From Brevibacillus formosus (GTDB lineage Bacteria > Bacillota > Bacilli > Brevibacillales > Brevibacillaceae), in contig NZ_PXZL01000010.1 of assembly GCF_003013405.1 (NCBI RefSeq), positions 62,001-126,000 on the forward strand: a stretch of DNA of 64,000 nucleotides, in the 5' to 3' direction. The notes under the pieces were generated by a model that was not told where the DNA came from, searched no databases, and saw only the letters and a list, made by a program, of their open reading frames with translations. Position numbers and translations under genes: made by a program. Numbering within the stretch: the stretch's first letter is position 1; each line of letters opens with the position of its first letter. Shown here one piece after another: positions 1-8,106 of this stretch.

Positions 1-1627
1 CCCCCGTGTCACTGACATGAATATGGACTGCTTGATCATCCAGGCGGCTTTCGATGGAGAGAACGCCGCCGTCTTTCATGGCTTCAATGCTGTTTTTCAT
101 TAAATTTAACAGGATTTGCTTTAATTGCTCGACATCGACGTGAATGCGAATGCTCGGATCACAGCGGTCTACGATTTCAATCCCATGTAGCATAGCCTCG
201 GCATTCATCAAGGGAAGAATCGAATGAATGACACCGGTTAGCGGAACCTCGCGATAATCGGGCTTGGATGGTTTGGAGAGCATCAACAACTCCGTCACGA
301 TGCGGTTGACCCGTTCAATTTCCTGCAAGATCAAGGGTAAATAGTACAAATCGCGCTCTTGATTCGATAGACGCTGTTCCAGTAGCTGAATAAAGCCGTA
401 GATGACCGTTAGCGGATTGCGAATTTCATGAGCTGCTCCAGCTGCTAGCTGACCGACCATGGCCAGCTTCTCGGATTGATTCAAGTACTCTTGAATTTGC
501 TCCTGCTCCGTAATGTCCAAGAAGGCGACCATCCACCCGGTTTCCTGATCGTGATGATGATTGTGCAAAGGGATGTAGGAGACCAGGGCAATGAATGGTG
601 TGTCGTCTTTTTTGTACAAGGTCATTTTGCGATTGACGAACCAGGGAGTCGGCTCATTGGATGTGGGTGCTTCAAAGGAATCCTTGGACACGGGGTAGCC
701 GTGATCGTCGAGCTTGACCAAAAGCTTGGCCAACTGGTTTACATGAAGATCGACTGTCGCATGGGAGCGGGTAATAATTCCAACAGGCAGAGAATTTAAA
801 ATTTGCTCCCGGATGTTTTTTTCTTCGGTCAAAATTTGCCGTTGCCTTTCGTCTAGTGCGAATAAATTGGCGATGCTACTCGACATTTTATTGAACTCCT
901 GCGCCAACTCAAGGAATTCATCTTGATGGGTATAGACGATTTGCTGACCGAATGTTCCTTTTGATACTTCACGGGCTTGTTGCATCAGAGACTGGATCGG
1001 GCGCAACAGCTCATTACGGAAGTAAAACGTACAAAACAGCCCAAACAAGATAGAGGCTACGGAAACCGAATACGTCAGGATCAACGAAACTTTGATGCTC
1101 TCATTCGAGTTCTGAAACTCTTTATTCGTCTGATACTCCAGCTGATTGAGTGAAAAAGACAGATCTCGTTCCAACCGGTCGAGCAATGGCTGTACATCAT
1201 TGGTAAGGACAAAGCTGACGGCAGGAACATTCCCTGCTTGCAGCAACGGATTGATTTTGTTCAAAAAAATAAAGTCCAGTTTAGATATCGATTCAATGAT
1301 GGTAAACAAGCCACTGTTCGCCTCGGTTTTGGGCAGCGAGGAAAAACGAGCTGTATCGATCAAATTGGTATAGTACTGATCCAGGTAAGACTCGTCGCGT
1401 GTCAATGTATACATGTTCAAAGCATACGTCTTGGTGTATATCTGGTTTTTGACTTCCAATAAGGCACTCGTTTGCGGTAAGAGGTTTTGCGTCAAATACA
1501 CTTCATCGGTGGTGACCTTGGTCATTTGATAACTGAACAGGGTCGTTACGCAACCGATGAGAAGCATCATTACGAGATAGCTGAGCATGATTTTTTTCTG
1601 AAATCCGAGATTGCTGAAAAGGGGCAT
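1..1627 (-). CDS. Sensor histidine kinase, 3' end beyond window edge
   Basis: Membrane two-component kinase; 542 complete codons are visible and the gene continues past base 1. Order seen: N-terminal membrane helix (about residues 12-30), an extracytoplasmic helical region, a second membrane helix (about 185-205), a HAMP linker, a PAS-like region (about 270-370), then a HisKA domain with the phospho-accepting His at residue 400 in AAHEIRNP, and the start of the ATPase domain with its N box (LLNLMKNSIEAM). The sequence stops inside the DTG of the G1 box. The ATG at 1627 has a GGAGG ribosome site. It begins only 5 bp after the stop of the upstream BMP-type gene, so the two are almost certainly co-transcribed. 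The stimulus and the cognate response regulator are not visible; a regulator may lie to the left of the window. Confidence 0.95.
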   Translation of the reverse strand, partial: MPLFSNLGFQKKIMLSYLVMMLLIGCVTTLFSYQMTKVTTDEVYLTQNLLPQTSALLEVKNQIYTKTYALNMYTLTRDESYLDQYYTNLIDTARFSSLPKTEANSGLFTIIESISKLDFIFLNKINPLLQAGNVPAVSFVLTNDVQPLLDRLERDLSFSLNQLEYQTNKEFQNSNESIKVSLILTYSVSVASILFGLFCTFYFRNELLRPIQSLMQQAREVSKGTFGQQIVYTHQDEFLELAQEFNKMSSSIANLFALDERQRQILTEEKNIREQILNSLPVGIITRSHATVDLHVNQLAKLLVKLDDHGYPVSKDSFEAPTSNEPTPWFVNRKMTLYKKDDTPFIALVSYIPLHNHHHDQETGWMVAFLDITEQEQIQEYLNQSEKLAMVGQLAAGAAHEIRNPLTVIYGFIQLLEQRLSNQERDLYYLPLILQEIERVNRIVTELLMLSKPSKPDYREVPLTGVIHSILPLMNAEAMLHGIEIVDRCDPSIRIHVDVEQLKQILLNLMKNSIEAMKDGGVLSIESRLDDQAVHIHVSDTG

Positions 1628-1632
1628 GCTGA

Positions 1633-2643
1633 TTAACCTCCATACGAGCCACGGGAAGGAATGAGATTTTGCAGTTCCCGTTCTAAATCTTCACGTACAT
1701 CTGCTGGAACCATGTGTCCGAATTGACTGAGATGGTTGACCCCTTCGGCAAGTCCGTACATAACTTTTCCATTGGGGAGATTCCCTTGAATAAACTGTTC
1801 CATGATGATGCGGTAGCACTGACGAACATCCTGCATCATGGAGGCCAGCACGTATTCTGGCGCAATGTAGCGTTGATCGGCAATATATCCGATGGTAAAT
1901 ACTCCTGCGCGCTGCGCTTCTGTAATCACTTCGAGATTGAAGCTGTCGCCTGTGGTGTAGATGACATCCACACCTTGTGAAATCATGTCGCGAGTCGTGC
2001 GAATGGCCCCCTCAATATCATTGAAATCAGGAACCTTTCCGACTATGATAGTGGTTTTAGGGGATGCCTTTTTCACTCCTTCGATAAAGCCTTCTACTTG
2101 AGTTAACTCTGTGGGCTTGTCTACCATGATGTATCCGACTTTATCCGATTTCGTCATTTTCGCGGCTAGGATACCGACGAGCTTGCCGGCAGGCTTCATA
2201 TCGTAACGAATCGTCGTCTGATTTGGATGCGGAGCCTCTCCGTTAAAGGAAACAAAATGTGATTTCGGATAGCGAAGCGCCACATCTGTAAAAGGATCAG
2301 AGAAGATGAGGCCATGACCGAGTATGAGATCATAGTCGTTGGCTGCATATTTCTCAGCCACCTTTTTGATCTGCTCCGGTTTTATATTATTGGCGATTTC
2401 GAGTGAAAAGTTAAATCTTTTTTGCAGTTCTGTCATACTCTCCAGCGCACTGCTGTTCCAGCCTTGATCATAAGTGGGACCCTCCAGCAACAGGGCGACA
2501 CGCACTTTGTCAGAAGAATGGCTGCTTTTATTCATGACTTTATCGAGATGCTTCATGCTTGTAATGAACTGACTGGTAATGAGCAAAAGCAGCCCGACTA
2601 CCAAACCGGTAAATAAGACGGGAAATGGCAGCAGCTTTGGCAT
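1633..2643 (-). CDS. BMP family (Med-like) extracytoplasmic binding protein
   Basis: About 336 residues: one N-terminal membrane helix (about residues 5-27) followed by a periplasmic-binding-protein fold of the BMP/Med class (sequence such as VALLLEGPTYDQGWN, LGHGLIFSDPF and DVIYTTGDS). There is no lipobox Cys, so it looks anchored by an uncleaved helix rather than by lipid. The start at 2643 is chosen because GGAGGA lies 7 bases upstream; an ATG five codons earlier has no ribosome site. In this family BmpA/Tmp proteins bind nucleosides, and Bacillus Med affects comK. Here it is directly followed by a histidine kinase instead of an ABC permease, so I infer that it is a ligand-binding accessory of that sensor. 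The ligand is unknown. Confidence 0.85.
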   Translation of the reverse strand: MPKLLPFPVLFTGLVVGLLLLITSQFITSMKHLDKVMNKSSHSSDKVRVALLLEGPTYDQGWNSSALESMTELQKRFNFSLEIANNIKPEQIKKVAEKYAANDYDLILGHGLIFSDPFTDVALRYPKSHFVSFNGEAPHPNQTTIRYDMKPAGKLVGILAAKMTKSDKVGYIMVDKPTELTQVEGFIEGVKKASPKTTIIVGKVPDFNDIEGAIRTTRDMISQGVDVIYTTGDSFNLEVITEAQRAGVFTIGYIADQRYIAPEYVLASMMQDVRQCYRIIMEQFIQGNLPNGKVMYGLAEGVNHLSQFGHMVPADVREDLERELQNLIPSRGSYGG

Positions 2644-2816
2644 GCGGGATTCCTCCATAGAAAAAAAGCATAATCCATTTGAAAATATAGATACACGTCA
2701 TGCCTATTATATCGGTTCTCTGAGGGTTGTGCATGGAAAAAAGGGATACGGACAGGCTAAGCATATGGAGAACATATCCCCCTGCCAAGAGGGAACAGAA
2801 GGGAGGCGTACACGCG

Positions 2817-3008
2817 ATGGAAAACGATATGGTGGAAATCCCCCAGATTCATATTCCTGATGAGGTTACACAGGTCGATCGACCGGAGATTGGAGAGACA
2901 ACTCCACATCCGAAACCAGATAGCCCTTTGGCATCGAAAGGGACAGCCGAAATCGCTAGCGATAGCGATTCGAATGAGAGCAGCGAGCGAATCGGATTTA
3001 TTTCTTAA
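2817..3008 (+). CDS. Small acidic hypothetical protein (63 aa)
   Basis: Not recognised. The product is hydrophilic, rich in Glu, Asp, Ser and Pro, with no membrane segment or cysteine, and is probably disordered. The ATG at 2817 is picked because GGGAGG lies about 10 bases upstream; longer readings to the left have no ribosome site. It reads away from the BMP gene and precedes the CheY-like gene by about 120 bp. It could be a small structural or sporulation-related protein or a chance reading frame; only the ribosome site and position support it. Confidence 0.5.
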   Translation: MENDMVEIPQIHIPDEVTQVDRPEIGETTPHPKPDSPLASKGTAEIASDSDSNESSERIGFIS

Positions 3009-3127
3009 TGCCGATCGGAATTCGCGATATTCGACAAAAGAAGTCATTTTCTCTCGTGGACAAGGCTTGCGATTTCTGCAAAAGTAGGAAGTAGAATAGC
3101 AAGCGAGATGCGAGGGGATAAGATTGC

Positions 3128-3481
3128 ATGGCCCGATTGCTGATAGTAGATGACGCAGCCTTCACGAGAAGGGTGCTGACGGATATGTTAGGCGAACAAC
3201 ATGAAGTTTGTGGAGAAGCGAGCAATGGTTTGGAGGCAATTGAAAAGTACAAGGAGCTCAAGCCAGATATTGTCACTATGGATATTACCATGCCGTACAT
3301 GCACGGGATTGAAGCCATGCGTCACATCTTGGATTTTGACTGTGACGCCAAAATTTTGATCTGCTCGGCAGTCGGGCACCGGCAGAAGGTGCTGGAAGCG
3401 ATGCGGACAGGAGCGAGTGATTTCGTCGTAAAGCCTTTTCAAAAAGAGCAGATTCTCGATGCAATCGCACGACTTTTGTAA
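3128..3481 (+). CDS. CheY-like single-domain response regulator
   Basis: 117 residues forming one receiver domain and nothing else. The acidic pair Asp8-Asp9, the phospho-acceptor Asp52 (TMDITMP), Ser80 and Lys102 (VVKPF) are all present, so it should be phosphorylated normally. With no output domain it must act by protein contact, as CheY does at the flagellar switch. No chemotaxis or flagellar genes are nearby, so the partner is unknown; the leftward kinase gene 1.5 kb away is a possible phosphodonor by proximity only. Ribosome site GAGGGG sits about 10 bases before the ATG. A strong hairpin terminator follows at once. Confidence 0.92.
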   Translation: MARLLIVDDAAFTRRVLTDMLGEQHEVCGEASNGLEAIEKYKELKPDIVTMDITMPYMHGIEAMRHILDFDCDAKILICSAVGHRQKVLEAMRTGASDFVVKPFQKEQILDAIARLL

Positions 3482-3501
3482 ACTGGAAAAAGCAAACAGC
3501 A

Positions 3502-3540
3502 AACAGCCGCCAAATCTCGGATGGGAGGGCGGCTGTTTTT
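3502..3540 (+). terminator. Intrinsic terminator after the CheY-like gene
   Basis: A 10-bp perfect stem (AACAGCCGCC at 3502-3511 with its complement at 3528-3537) followed by a T run. It lies between two converging genes; the leftward gene may use the same stem, but its T run on that strand is weak. Confidence 0.9.
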
Positions 3541-3554
3541 CTATAAGAGAAGAT

Positions 3555-4541
3555 TTACAAGCTGATTTCTGTTCCCATGCCGTTTGCTTTCGCCCGTTCA
3601 TAGACCGTTTTGGCAACGGCCGTATCCAAGTAGGCAACACCCACAGATTTGTACAGCGTGATTTCTTCATCGTTTTCTCGGCCGGGCTTTTTCCCAATCA
3701 GAATGTCTCCCAGCTCAGCGTGCATTTGCTCGAAGCTCCATTCTCCGCTTTCAATCGGTATGAGCAGATCGCCTGCTTCATGCCGGGCTCCCTCCAGTGT
3801 ATCGACCACGACTTTGCTGTTTTGTACGGTAGTCAAGTCGACCTCCTGCATATGAGGGAGAAAAGCACCGATGGCATTGATATGTGTACCCGGACGCAAG
3901 CGTGTTCCATCAAACAACGGGCTGGTAGCCTTGGTGCTGCAAATCACGATTTCGGCATTCGCTACCGCTTCATTGGCATCATCCATAACCGTGATTTCGC
4001 CTTGCCACTCCGGGTAGAGGGAGAGTAGTGTTTGTTTCATTTCGTCCGCTTTCTCACGTGTGCGGTTATAGAGATAAATGTTTGTCAGCGGACGGACCTC
4101 CATGACGGCTTGAATCTGTCCGATGGATTGTGCCCCGCAGCCCAATACAGCGCAGCTTTGCGCATTTTCTTTTGCCAAGTATTTGGTGGCAACGCCACTG
4201 CTTGCACCTGTGCGCATAATCGTCAACAGGCTTGCGTCCATCATCGCCACATGCTGTCCCGTTTTTGCTTCAGTCAAAACAATCACGCTTTGGAGTGCTT
4301 TGATATCGTGTTTGTGATTCTCCGGGAAAATGCTGATGATTTTTACGGCTACATAATCGTCCGTTTCCAAATAGGACGGCATGTATAGACTGGTTGCTCC
4401 GTATTTCGGATGGTCGATGGCAGTACGAACAGGGGTGGTGACGTTTCCCAGTATATGCTCACGGAAGACGTTTTCCACATCTGCCAAGCAATCTTTCATC
4501 GTGTAGATTTGTTCAATGTTTTCACGGCTTAATACGAGCAT
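3555..4541 (-). CDS. Ornithine cyclodeaminase / mu-crystallin family protein
   Basis: About 328 residues, the usual size of this NAD(P)-dependent family, which includes ornithine cyclodeaminase, ketimine reductases and some alanine dehydrogenases. Seen: a substrate-binding N-terminal part with RTGASSGVATKYLA near residues 110-125, then a Rossmann motif GCGAQSIG and the ending expected for the family. The start is ambiguous. An ATG at 4559 overlaps the stop of the transporter gene (TAATG) but has no good ribosome site; the ATG at 4541 has AAAGGA 8 bases upstream and is preferred. It is cotranscribed with an MHS transporter, which suggests uptake and reductive processing of one amino or imino acid. 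The exact substrate cannot be read from sequence. Confidence 0.88.
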   Translation of the reverse strand: MLVLSRENIEQIYTMKDCLADVENVFREHILGNVTTPVRTAIDHPKYGATSLYMPSYLETDDYVAVKIISIFPENHKHDIKALQSVIVLTEAKTGQHVAMMDASLLTIMRTGASSGVATKYLAKENAQSCAVLGCGAQSIGQIQAVMEVRPLTNIYLYNRTREKADEMKQTLLSLYPEWQGEITVMDDANEAVANAEIVICSTKATSPLFDGTRLRPGTHINAIGAFLPHMQEVDLTTVQNSKVVVDTLEGARHEAGDLLIPIESGEWSFEQMHAELGDILIGKKPGRENDEEITLYKSVGVAYLDTAVAKTVYERAKANGMGTEISL

Positions 4542-4558
4542 GACATTCATCCTTTCCA

Positions 4559-5860
4559 TTAGGATTCGTCCAAATCCATATCCTTTGTTTCCTTCGTAGC
4601 AGAGACCGCAATGAGAGAAATAACCCCGGAAATTACGATGTAAAAAGCGATTGGCACCCAGGAGTTAAAGGAGCTTAACAAGGCAGTAGCGATCAGTGGA
4701 GCAGTACCGCCCGCCAAAGCAGCGCCGAGCTGATAGCCAACCGTTACCCCTGTATAGCGTACATTTGTACTGAAAATCTCGGAGAACATCGTACCCAATA
4801 CGGCTGTGACCGGAGCCCAGAGAATCCCGAGTCCGATGACTGTAGCGATGGTAAGCCAGAGGGCTGATTTTAATGACAGCATATAAAAGTAAGGGAATGC
4901 AAACAGCATCATCGCAATTGTTCCCGCGACATACAATGGCTTTCTGCCTACTTTATCTGACAGCATGCCCATGTACGGAATCGCGATGGTTGTCACTAAT
5001 GTGGCGATCGTTACGGCATTGAGTACCGTTATTCGGTCGTAGCCCAAGTAGTTCGTCGCGTAGGCAATAATAAACGTCGAGAAAATATAGAACGGCGCCG
5101 TCTCTACTACTTTGGCTCCGACGGCAATCAGAACAGCCTTCCAGTGGTAGCGAAATGTATCTACGATGGGAACCTTCGCAATGTTCCCCGTCTTTTTTGC
5201 TTCTTGAAAAGCTGGTGTTTCATCGATGCCATTTCGGATCCAGAGTCCTAAAAAGACAAGGGCTGCACTCAACAGAAACGGAATTCGCCAGCCCCAGGAC
5301 ATGAATTGATCATCGGGAAGCGCACTCATTAAAGAAATAGCTAACGTACCGAGCAGCATACCGATCGTTACACCCATTTGCGGGATACTTCCAAAAAAGC
5401 CGCGTCTGCCTTTGCCAGAGTACTCTACGGCGAGAAGCAATGCACCTCCCCATTCACCCCCGATCCCCAAGCCTTGAATCAAACGCATCAGCACGAGAAG
5501 AATCGGAGCACAGATACCAATGGCATTGTAATCAGGCAGCAGACCGATCAAGACAGTAGCGCCTCCCATCAGCGATAACGTCAAGACCAGCGTCTTTTTA
5601 CGACCGATTTTGTCCCCGATATGACTGAAGATCACGCCACCCAATGGACGGATGAAAAATGGAAGACCAAATGAGAGATAAGAGAGCAGTAGGCCTACAG
5701 TTGGATCAGAAGAAGGAAAAAATAGCTTGTTGAATACGAGCGATGCCATAGTTCCATACAGAAAAAAGTCAAACCACTCAATGGAGCTGCCAATCAGGCT
5801 CGCGACCAACGCTTTGTTTTGAACCTTTTTGGAAATGCCTGCTTGTGTTTGTAATGCCAT
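4559..5860 (-). CDS. MFS transporter, metabolite:H+ symporter (MHS) type
   Basis: 433 residues with about 12 membrane helices. Diagnostic MHS/ProP/ShiA features are visible: SHIGDKIGRKKTL in loop 2-3 and QGLGIGGEWGGA in helix 5. MHS members import organic acids, betaines or shikimate with protons. The start at 5860 has AAGGAGG 8 bases upstream; an earlier ATG inside the upstream palindrome lacks a ribosome site. It is the first gene of a two-gene unit with the ornithine cyclodeaminase-like gene and is divergent from an XRE-cupin regulator. The paired palindromes in the gap make local control by that regulator likely. Confidence 0.92.
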   Translation of the reverse strand: MALQTQAGISKKVQNKALVASLIGSSIEWFDFFLYGTMASLVFNKLFFPSSDPTVGLLLSYLSFGLPFFIRPLGGVIFSHIGDKIGRKKTLVLTLSLMGGATVLIGLLPDYNAIGICAPILLVLMRLIQGLGIGGEWGGALLLAVEYSGKGRRGFFGSIPQMGVTIGMLLGTLAISLMSALPDDQFMSWGWRIPFLLSAALVFLGLWIRNGIDETPAFQEAKKTGNIAKVPIVDTFRYHWKAVLIAVGAKVVETAPFYIFSTFIIAYATNYLGYDRITVLNAVTIATLVTTIAIPYMGMLSDKVGRKPLYVAGTIAMMLFAFPYFYMLSLKSALWLTIATVIGLGILWAPVTAVLGTMFSEIFSTNVRYTGVTVGYQLGAALAGGTAPLIATALLSSFNSWVPIAFYIVISGVISLIAVSATKETKDMDLDES

Positions 5861-5887
5861 CGGGTAATCCTCCTTTGTCGGTAGATA

Positions 5888-5928
5888 TTGAAGTGTCACT
5901 TCAATTCATGAGTGAAGTGTCACTTCAA
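5888..5928. promoter_or_regulatory. Twin palindromic operator between MFS and XRE-cupin genes
   Basis: Two copies of the near-perfect palindrome TTGAAGTGTCACTTCAA, at 5888-5904 and 5913-5928 (the second lacks only its first base). Their centres are 24 bp apart, a little over two helical turns, so two dimers would bind nearly the same face. They lie just upstream of the transporter start, where a repressor would act. The adjacent XRE-cupin gene is the natural candidate binder; this is inference from position. Confidence 0.75.
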
Positions 5929-6085
5929 TTTTTGAAAATAAAGCGATTACAAATCTGATAATAATAAAGATTATAAAATGCGATATAATTTCGAGCAATA
6001 GTAAAAATTGATACGTATGCTAACTTTACAGCTTTTTTCAGGAAAGAGTATGATAGACCTATCCTTTTTACGGCGAGGTATGCAA

Positions 6086-6655
6086 ATGGAACCTACCATT
6101 GGTGTATTAATCAAATCGCTTCGTGTCGGCAAAAAGAAGACACTTAAACAAATTGCGGAAAAAACACAGCTGTCGATCAGCTTTTTGTCTCAAGTAGAGC
6201 GTGGGAAGTCTTCCATTACGCTGGAATCATTGAAAAAAATTTCGGAAGCCTTGGGAGTGAGCCCAGGCTATTTCTTTTCGGGCGAGTCGAGTGAAGGGAA
6301 TGAGCTAGTGCGCAGGGCGAGCAAAGAACGATCTGGGCTTTTGCAAGCGCCTTTTGTGTATGAGGATCTGTCCGGTGATTTGGCGAATCCGACGCTGGTA
6401 CCGATTCTCGTCACGCTTTCCCCGCATGGAGAAAAAGGCACGCCTTTTGTGCATAAGGGGCAAGAGTTTATTTACGTCCTCGAGGGTGTGCTGACACTTT
6501 TGCTGGGGGAAGAGGAGCATGATTTGTTCCCTGGTGACAGTATTCACATGGATTCATCCGTGCCGCACAACTGGGTGAACCGTACAGGTGAGGTCACCAG
6601 ATTCCTTTGTGTCAATTCGCATGACAGCGATATGATTCCGACCGCTCCTTATTAA
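6086..6655 (+). CDS. XRE family transcriptional regulator with cupin domain
   Basis: 189 residues: an N-terminal helix-turn-helix (about residues 8-62, with LKQIAEKTQLSISFLSQVER) and a C-terminal cupin barrel (about 110-180, with HKGQEFIYVLEG and GDSIHMDSSVPH). The cupin usually senses a small ligand, often an amino-acid or carboxylate derivative. The start at 6086 is preferred because GAGG lies 7 bases upstream; longer readings begin at ATG codons without a ribosome site. It is divergent from the MHS transporter/cyclodeaminase-family operon and probably regulates it through the twin palindromes. Ligand unknown. Confidence 0.9.
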   Translation: MEPTIGVLIKSLRVGKKKTLKQIAEKTQLSISFLSQVERGKSSITLESLKKISEALGVSPGYFFSGESSEGNELVRRASKERSGLLQAPFVYEDLSGDLANPTLVPILVTLSPHGEKGTPFVHKGQEFIYVLEGVLTLLLGEEEHDLFPGDSIHMDSSVPHNWVNRTGEVTRFLCVNSHDSDMIPTAPY

Positions 6656-6736
6656 TTGAGCGAGAGCGTTTAGCGAAGTCATGTTTTCTACTATAATAGA
6701 GGAACGCGTAGAAAAGAGCGGTAAAGAGGTGAAAGT

Positions 6737-7975
6737 GTGCCCGTAGAGCCTAACTATTTTCAACAGTATCAGCATGCTGATATCGAAGAATTAGCTGATG
6801 TCATTGGAGAACTTTTGCAAAATCCGATAACGGTTGAAGATGCCGATCATAAACTGATTGCTTACAGCTCACACGGAGAAAGCACAGATGAGGCGCGCTG
6901 GTCAACCATCATGGGGCGACGGGTACCGGAAAAGGTGCTGACGCGCCTCTGGAAGGACGGCGTATTCCAGGAGCTGTTAACGCAAGACGATCCTGTACAC
7001 ATCCCGGCCAAGGACGAAATCGGCTTGGGGAAGCGCGTGGCGATTGCCATTCGCAGAGGGAGCGACGTGCTCGGTTACATTTGGGCACAAGAGGTAAATC
7101 GGCCGATTACCCGGGACGATGATGAAATTCTACGTCAGGCTGCACGGGTAGCTGTCTCACGTCTCATCCAGCGGCAGGGAAAACGCAAGGCGGAGGAGCA
7201 GCGACGCAAGGAATTTCTGTGGGAGCTGTTGCTGGGGAATCACAGCAGTGAGGCTGCCATTCGCCAAAAAGCGGACATCTTGCAGATGCAGCTTCCGACC
7301 TCTTATTTAATCTGTATTATTGAAGCGGCAGGAGCCCGTCTGGACCAGTACTTGTATCCGTTATTAATGCGTGACAAGCTGCTCTGGGTTGTCGACGGCT
7401 CGCAAATCATCTTATTGATCGGTCTGTCCGATGCAAAAAAAGGCAAGAGTGACGTGCTCATTCGCAAGGTGGAACAGTTCCTGTCCGACTCGCTCGGCAA
7501 GCTCGAAGCACATGTCACGGAAGGACGCCAAGTGATTGCCGGGTACGGGAGAGATTACAAGTCTTATACGGATATTGTGAAAAGCTACAGGGAAGCGCTG
7601 CATGCGCTCAAGATCAAAAAGCTGTTTCCGCAGGAAAATGAAGGGGTTCACGGGTATCACGAGCTTGGGATATATCGATATCTACTACAACTGAAGCAGT
7701 GGGAAGAGGAGCAGGGCTATCAGAATGAACGGCTGGAAAAGCTCAGACAGTACGATCGCGAAAACCAGACCACGCTTTTGACGACATTGGAAACATTTTT
7801 GGATGCAGCTGGCAAGGTCAACAAGACAGCAGAGCGCTTGCATATCCACATCAATACGTTGAGCTACCGACTGAGACGAATTGAGGAGATCATGCGTGTC
7901 GACCTCGACAATATGAACCAGCGGGCTGCCTTATATTTAGAGTTGAAAATAGCCAAATTAGATGGGGAACAGTAG
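6737..7975 (+). CDS. adeR: PucR-type activator, AdeR-like
   Basis: 412 residues starting at GTG with AGAGGTG just upstream. The N-terminal half resembles a sensory domain (about 10-150). The C-terminal end carries the PucR-type helix-turn-helix (about 350-400, AGKVNKTAERLHIHINTL followed by SYRLRRIEEI). In Bacillus subtilis the PucR-type protein AdeR activates the alanine dehydrogenase gene ald next to it. Here the same pair is found in tandem, adeR 130 bp upstream of ald, so I infer the same role. Alternative names in this family (CdaR, PucR) relate to other pathways, but the neighbour argues for AdeR. Confidence 0.82.
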   Translation: MPVEPNYFQQYQHADIEELADVIGELLQNPITVEDADHKLIAYSSHGESTDEARWSTIMGRRVPEKVLTRLWKDGVFQELLTQDDPVHIPAKDEIGLGKRVAIAIRRGSDVLGYIWAQEVNRPITRDDDEILRQAARVAVSRLIQRQGKRKAEEQRRKEFLWELLLGNHSSEAAIRQKADILQMQLPTSYLICIIEAAGARLDQYLYPLLMRDKLLWVVDGSQIILLIGLSDAKKGKSDVLIRKVEQFLSDSLGKLEAHVTEGRQVIAGYGRDYKSYTDIVKSYREALHALKIKKLFPQENEGVHGYHELGIYRYLLQLKQWEEEQGYQNERLEKLRQYDRENQTTLLTTLETFLDAAGKVNKTAERLHIHINTLSYRLRRIEEIMRVDLDNMNQRAALYLELKIAKLDGEQ

Positions 7976-7979
7976 TTTG

Positions 7980-7997
7980 TTTGTGAATTTTCACAAA
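7980..7997. promoter_or_regulatory. Perfect palindrome upstream of ald
   Basis: TTTGTGAA-TT-TTCACAAA, 18 bp, perfect, starting 5 bp after the adeR stop and about 110 bp before ald. It resembles Rex operators (TTGTGA-N6-TCACAA) but its half-sites are 2 bp closer. It is a good candidate operator for ald control by AdeR or a redox regulator. Confidence 0.6.
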
Positions 7998-8106
7998 TGG
8001 AAAGATGCTAAAATTAAAGGAATCTCCAAGGAGTATGCCCGAAGATACGCTGTACAATAATAGTAACCGCAAAGAAATTGGCGTTTCCAAGGAGGACATA
8101 CTTATC

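Noticed and set aside
5378-5578. Open frame antisense to the MHS transporter
   Set aside because: Lies wholly inside a well-supported membrane protein gene; composition is that of a shadow frame.
7980-7997. Standard Rex box call
   Set aside because: The half-site spacing is 2 bp too short for Rex, so it is reported only as Rex-like.
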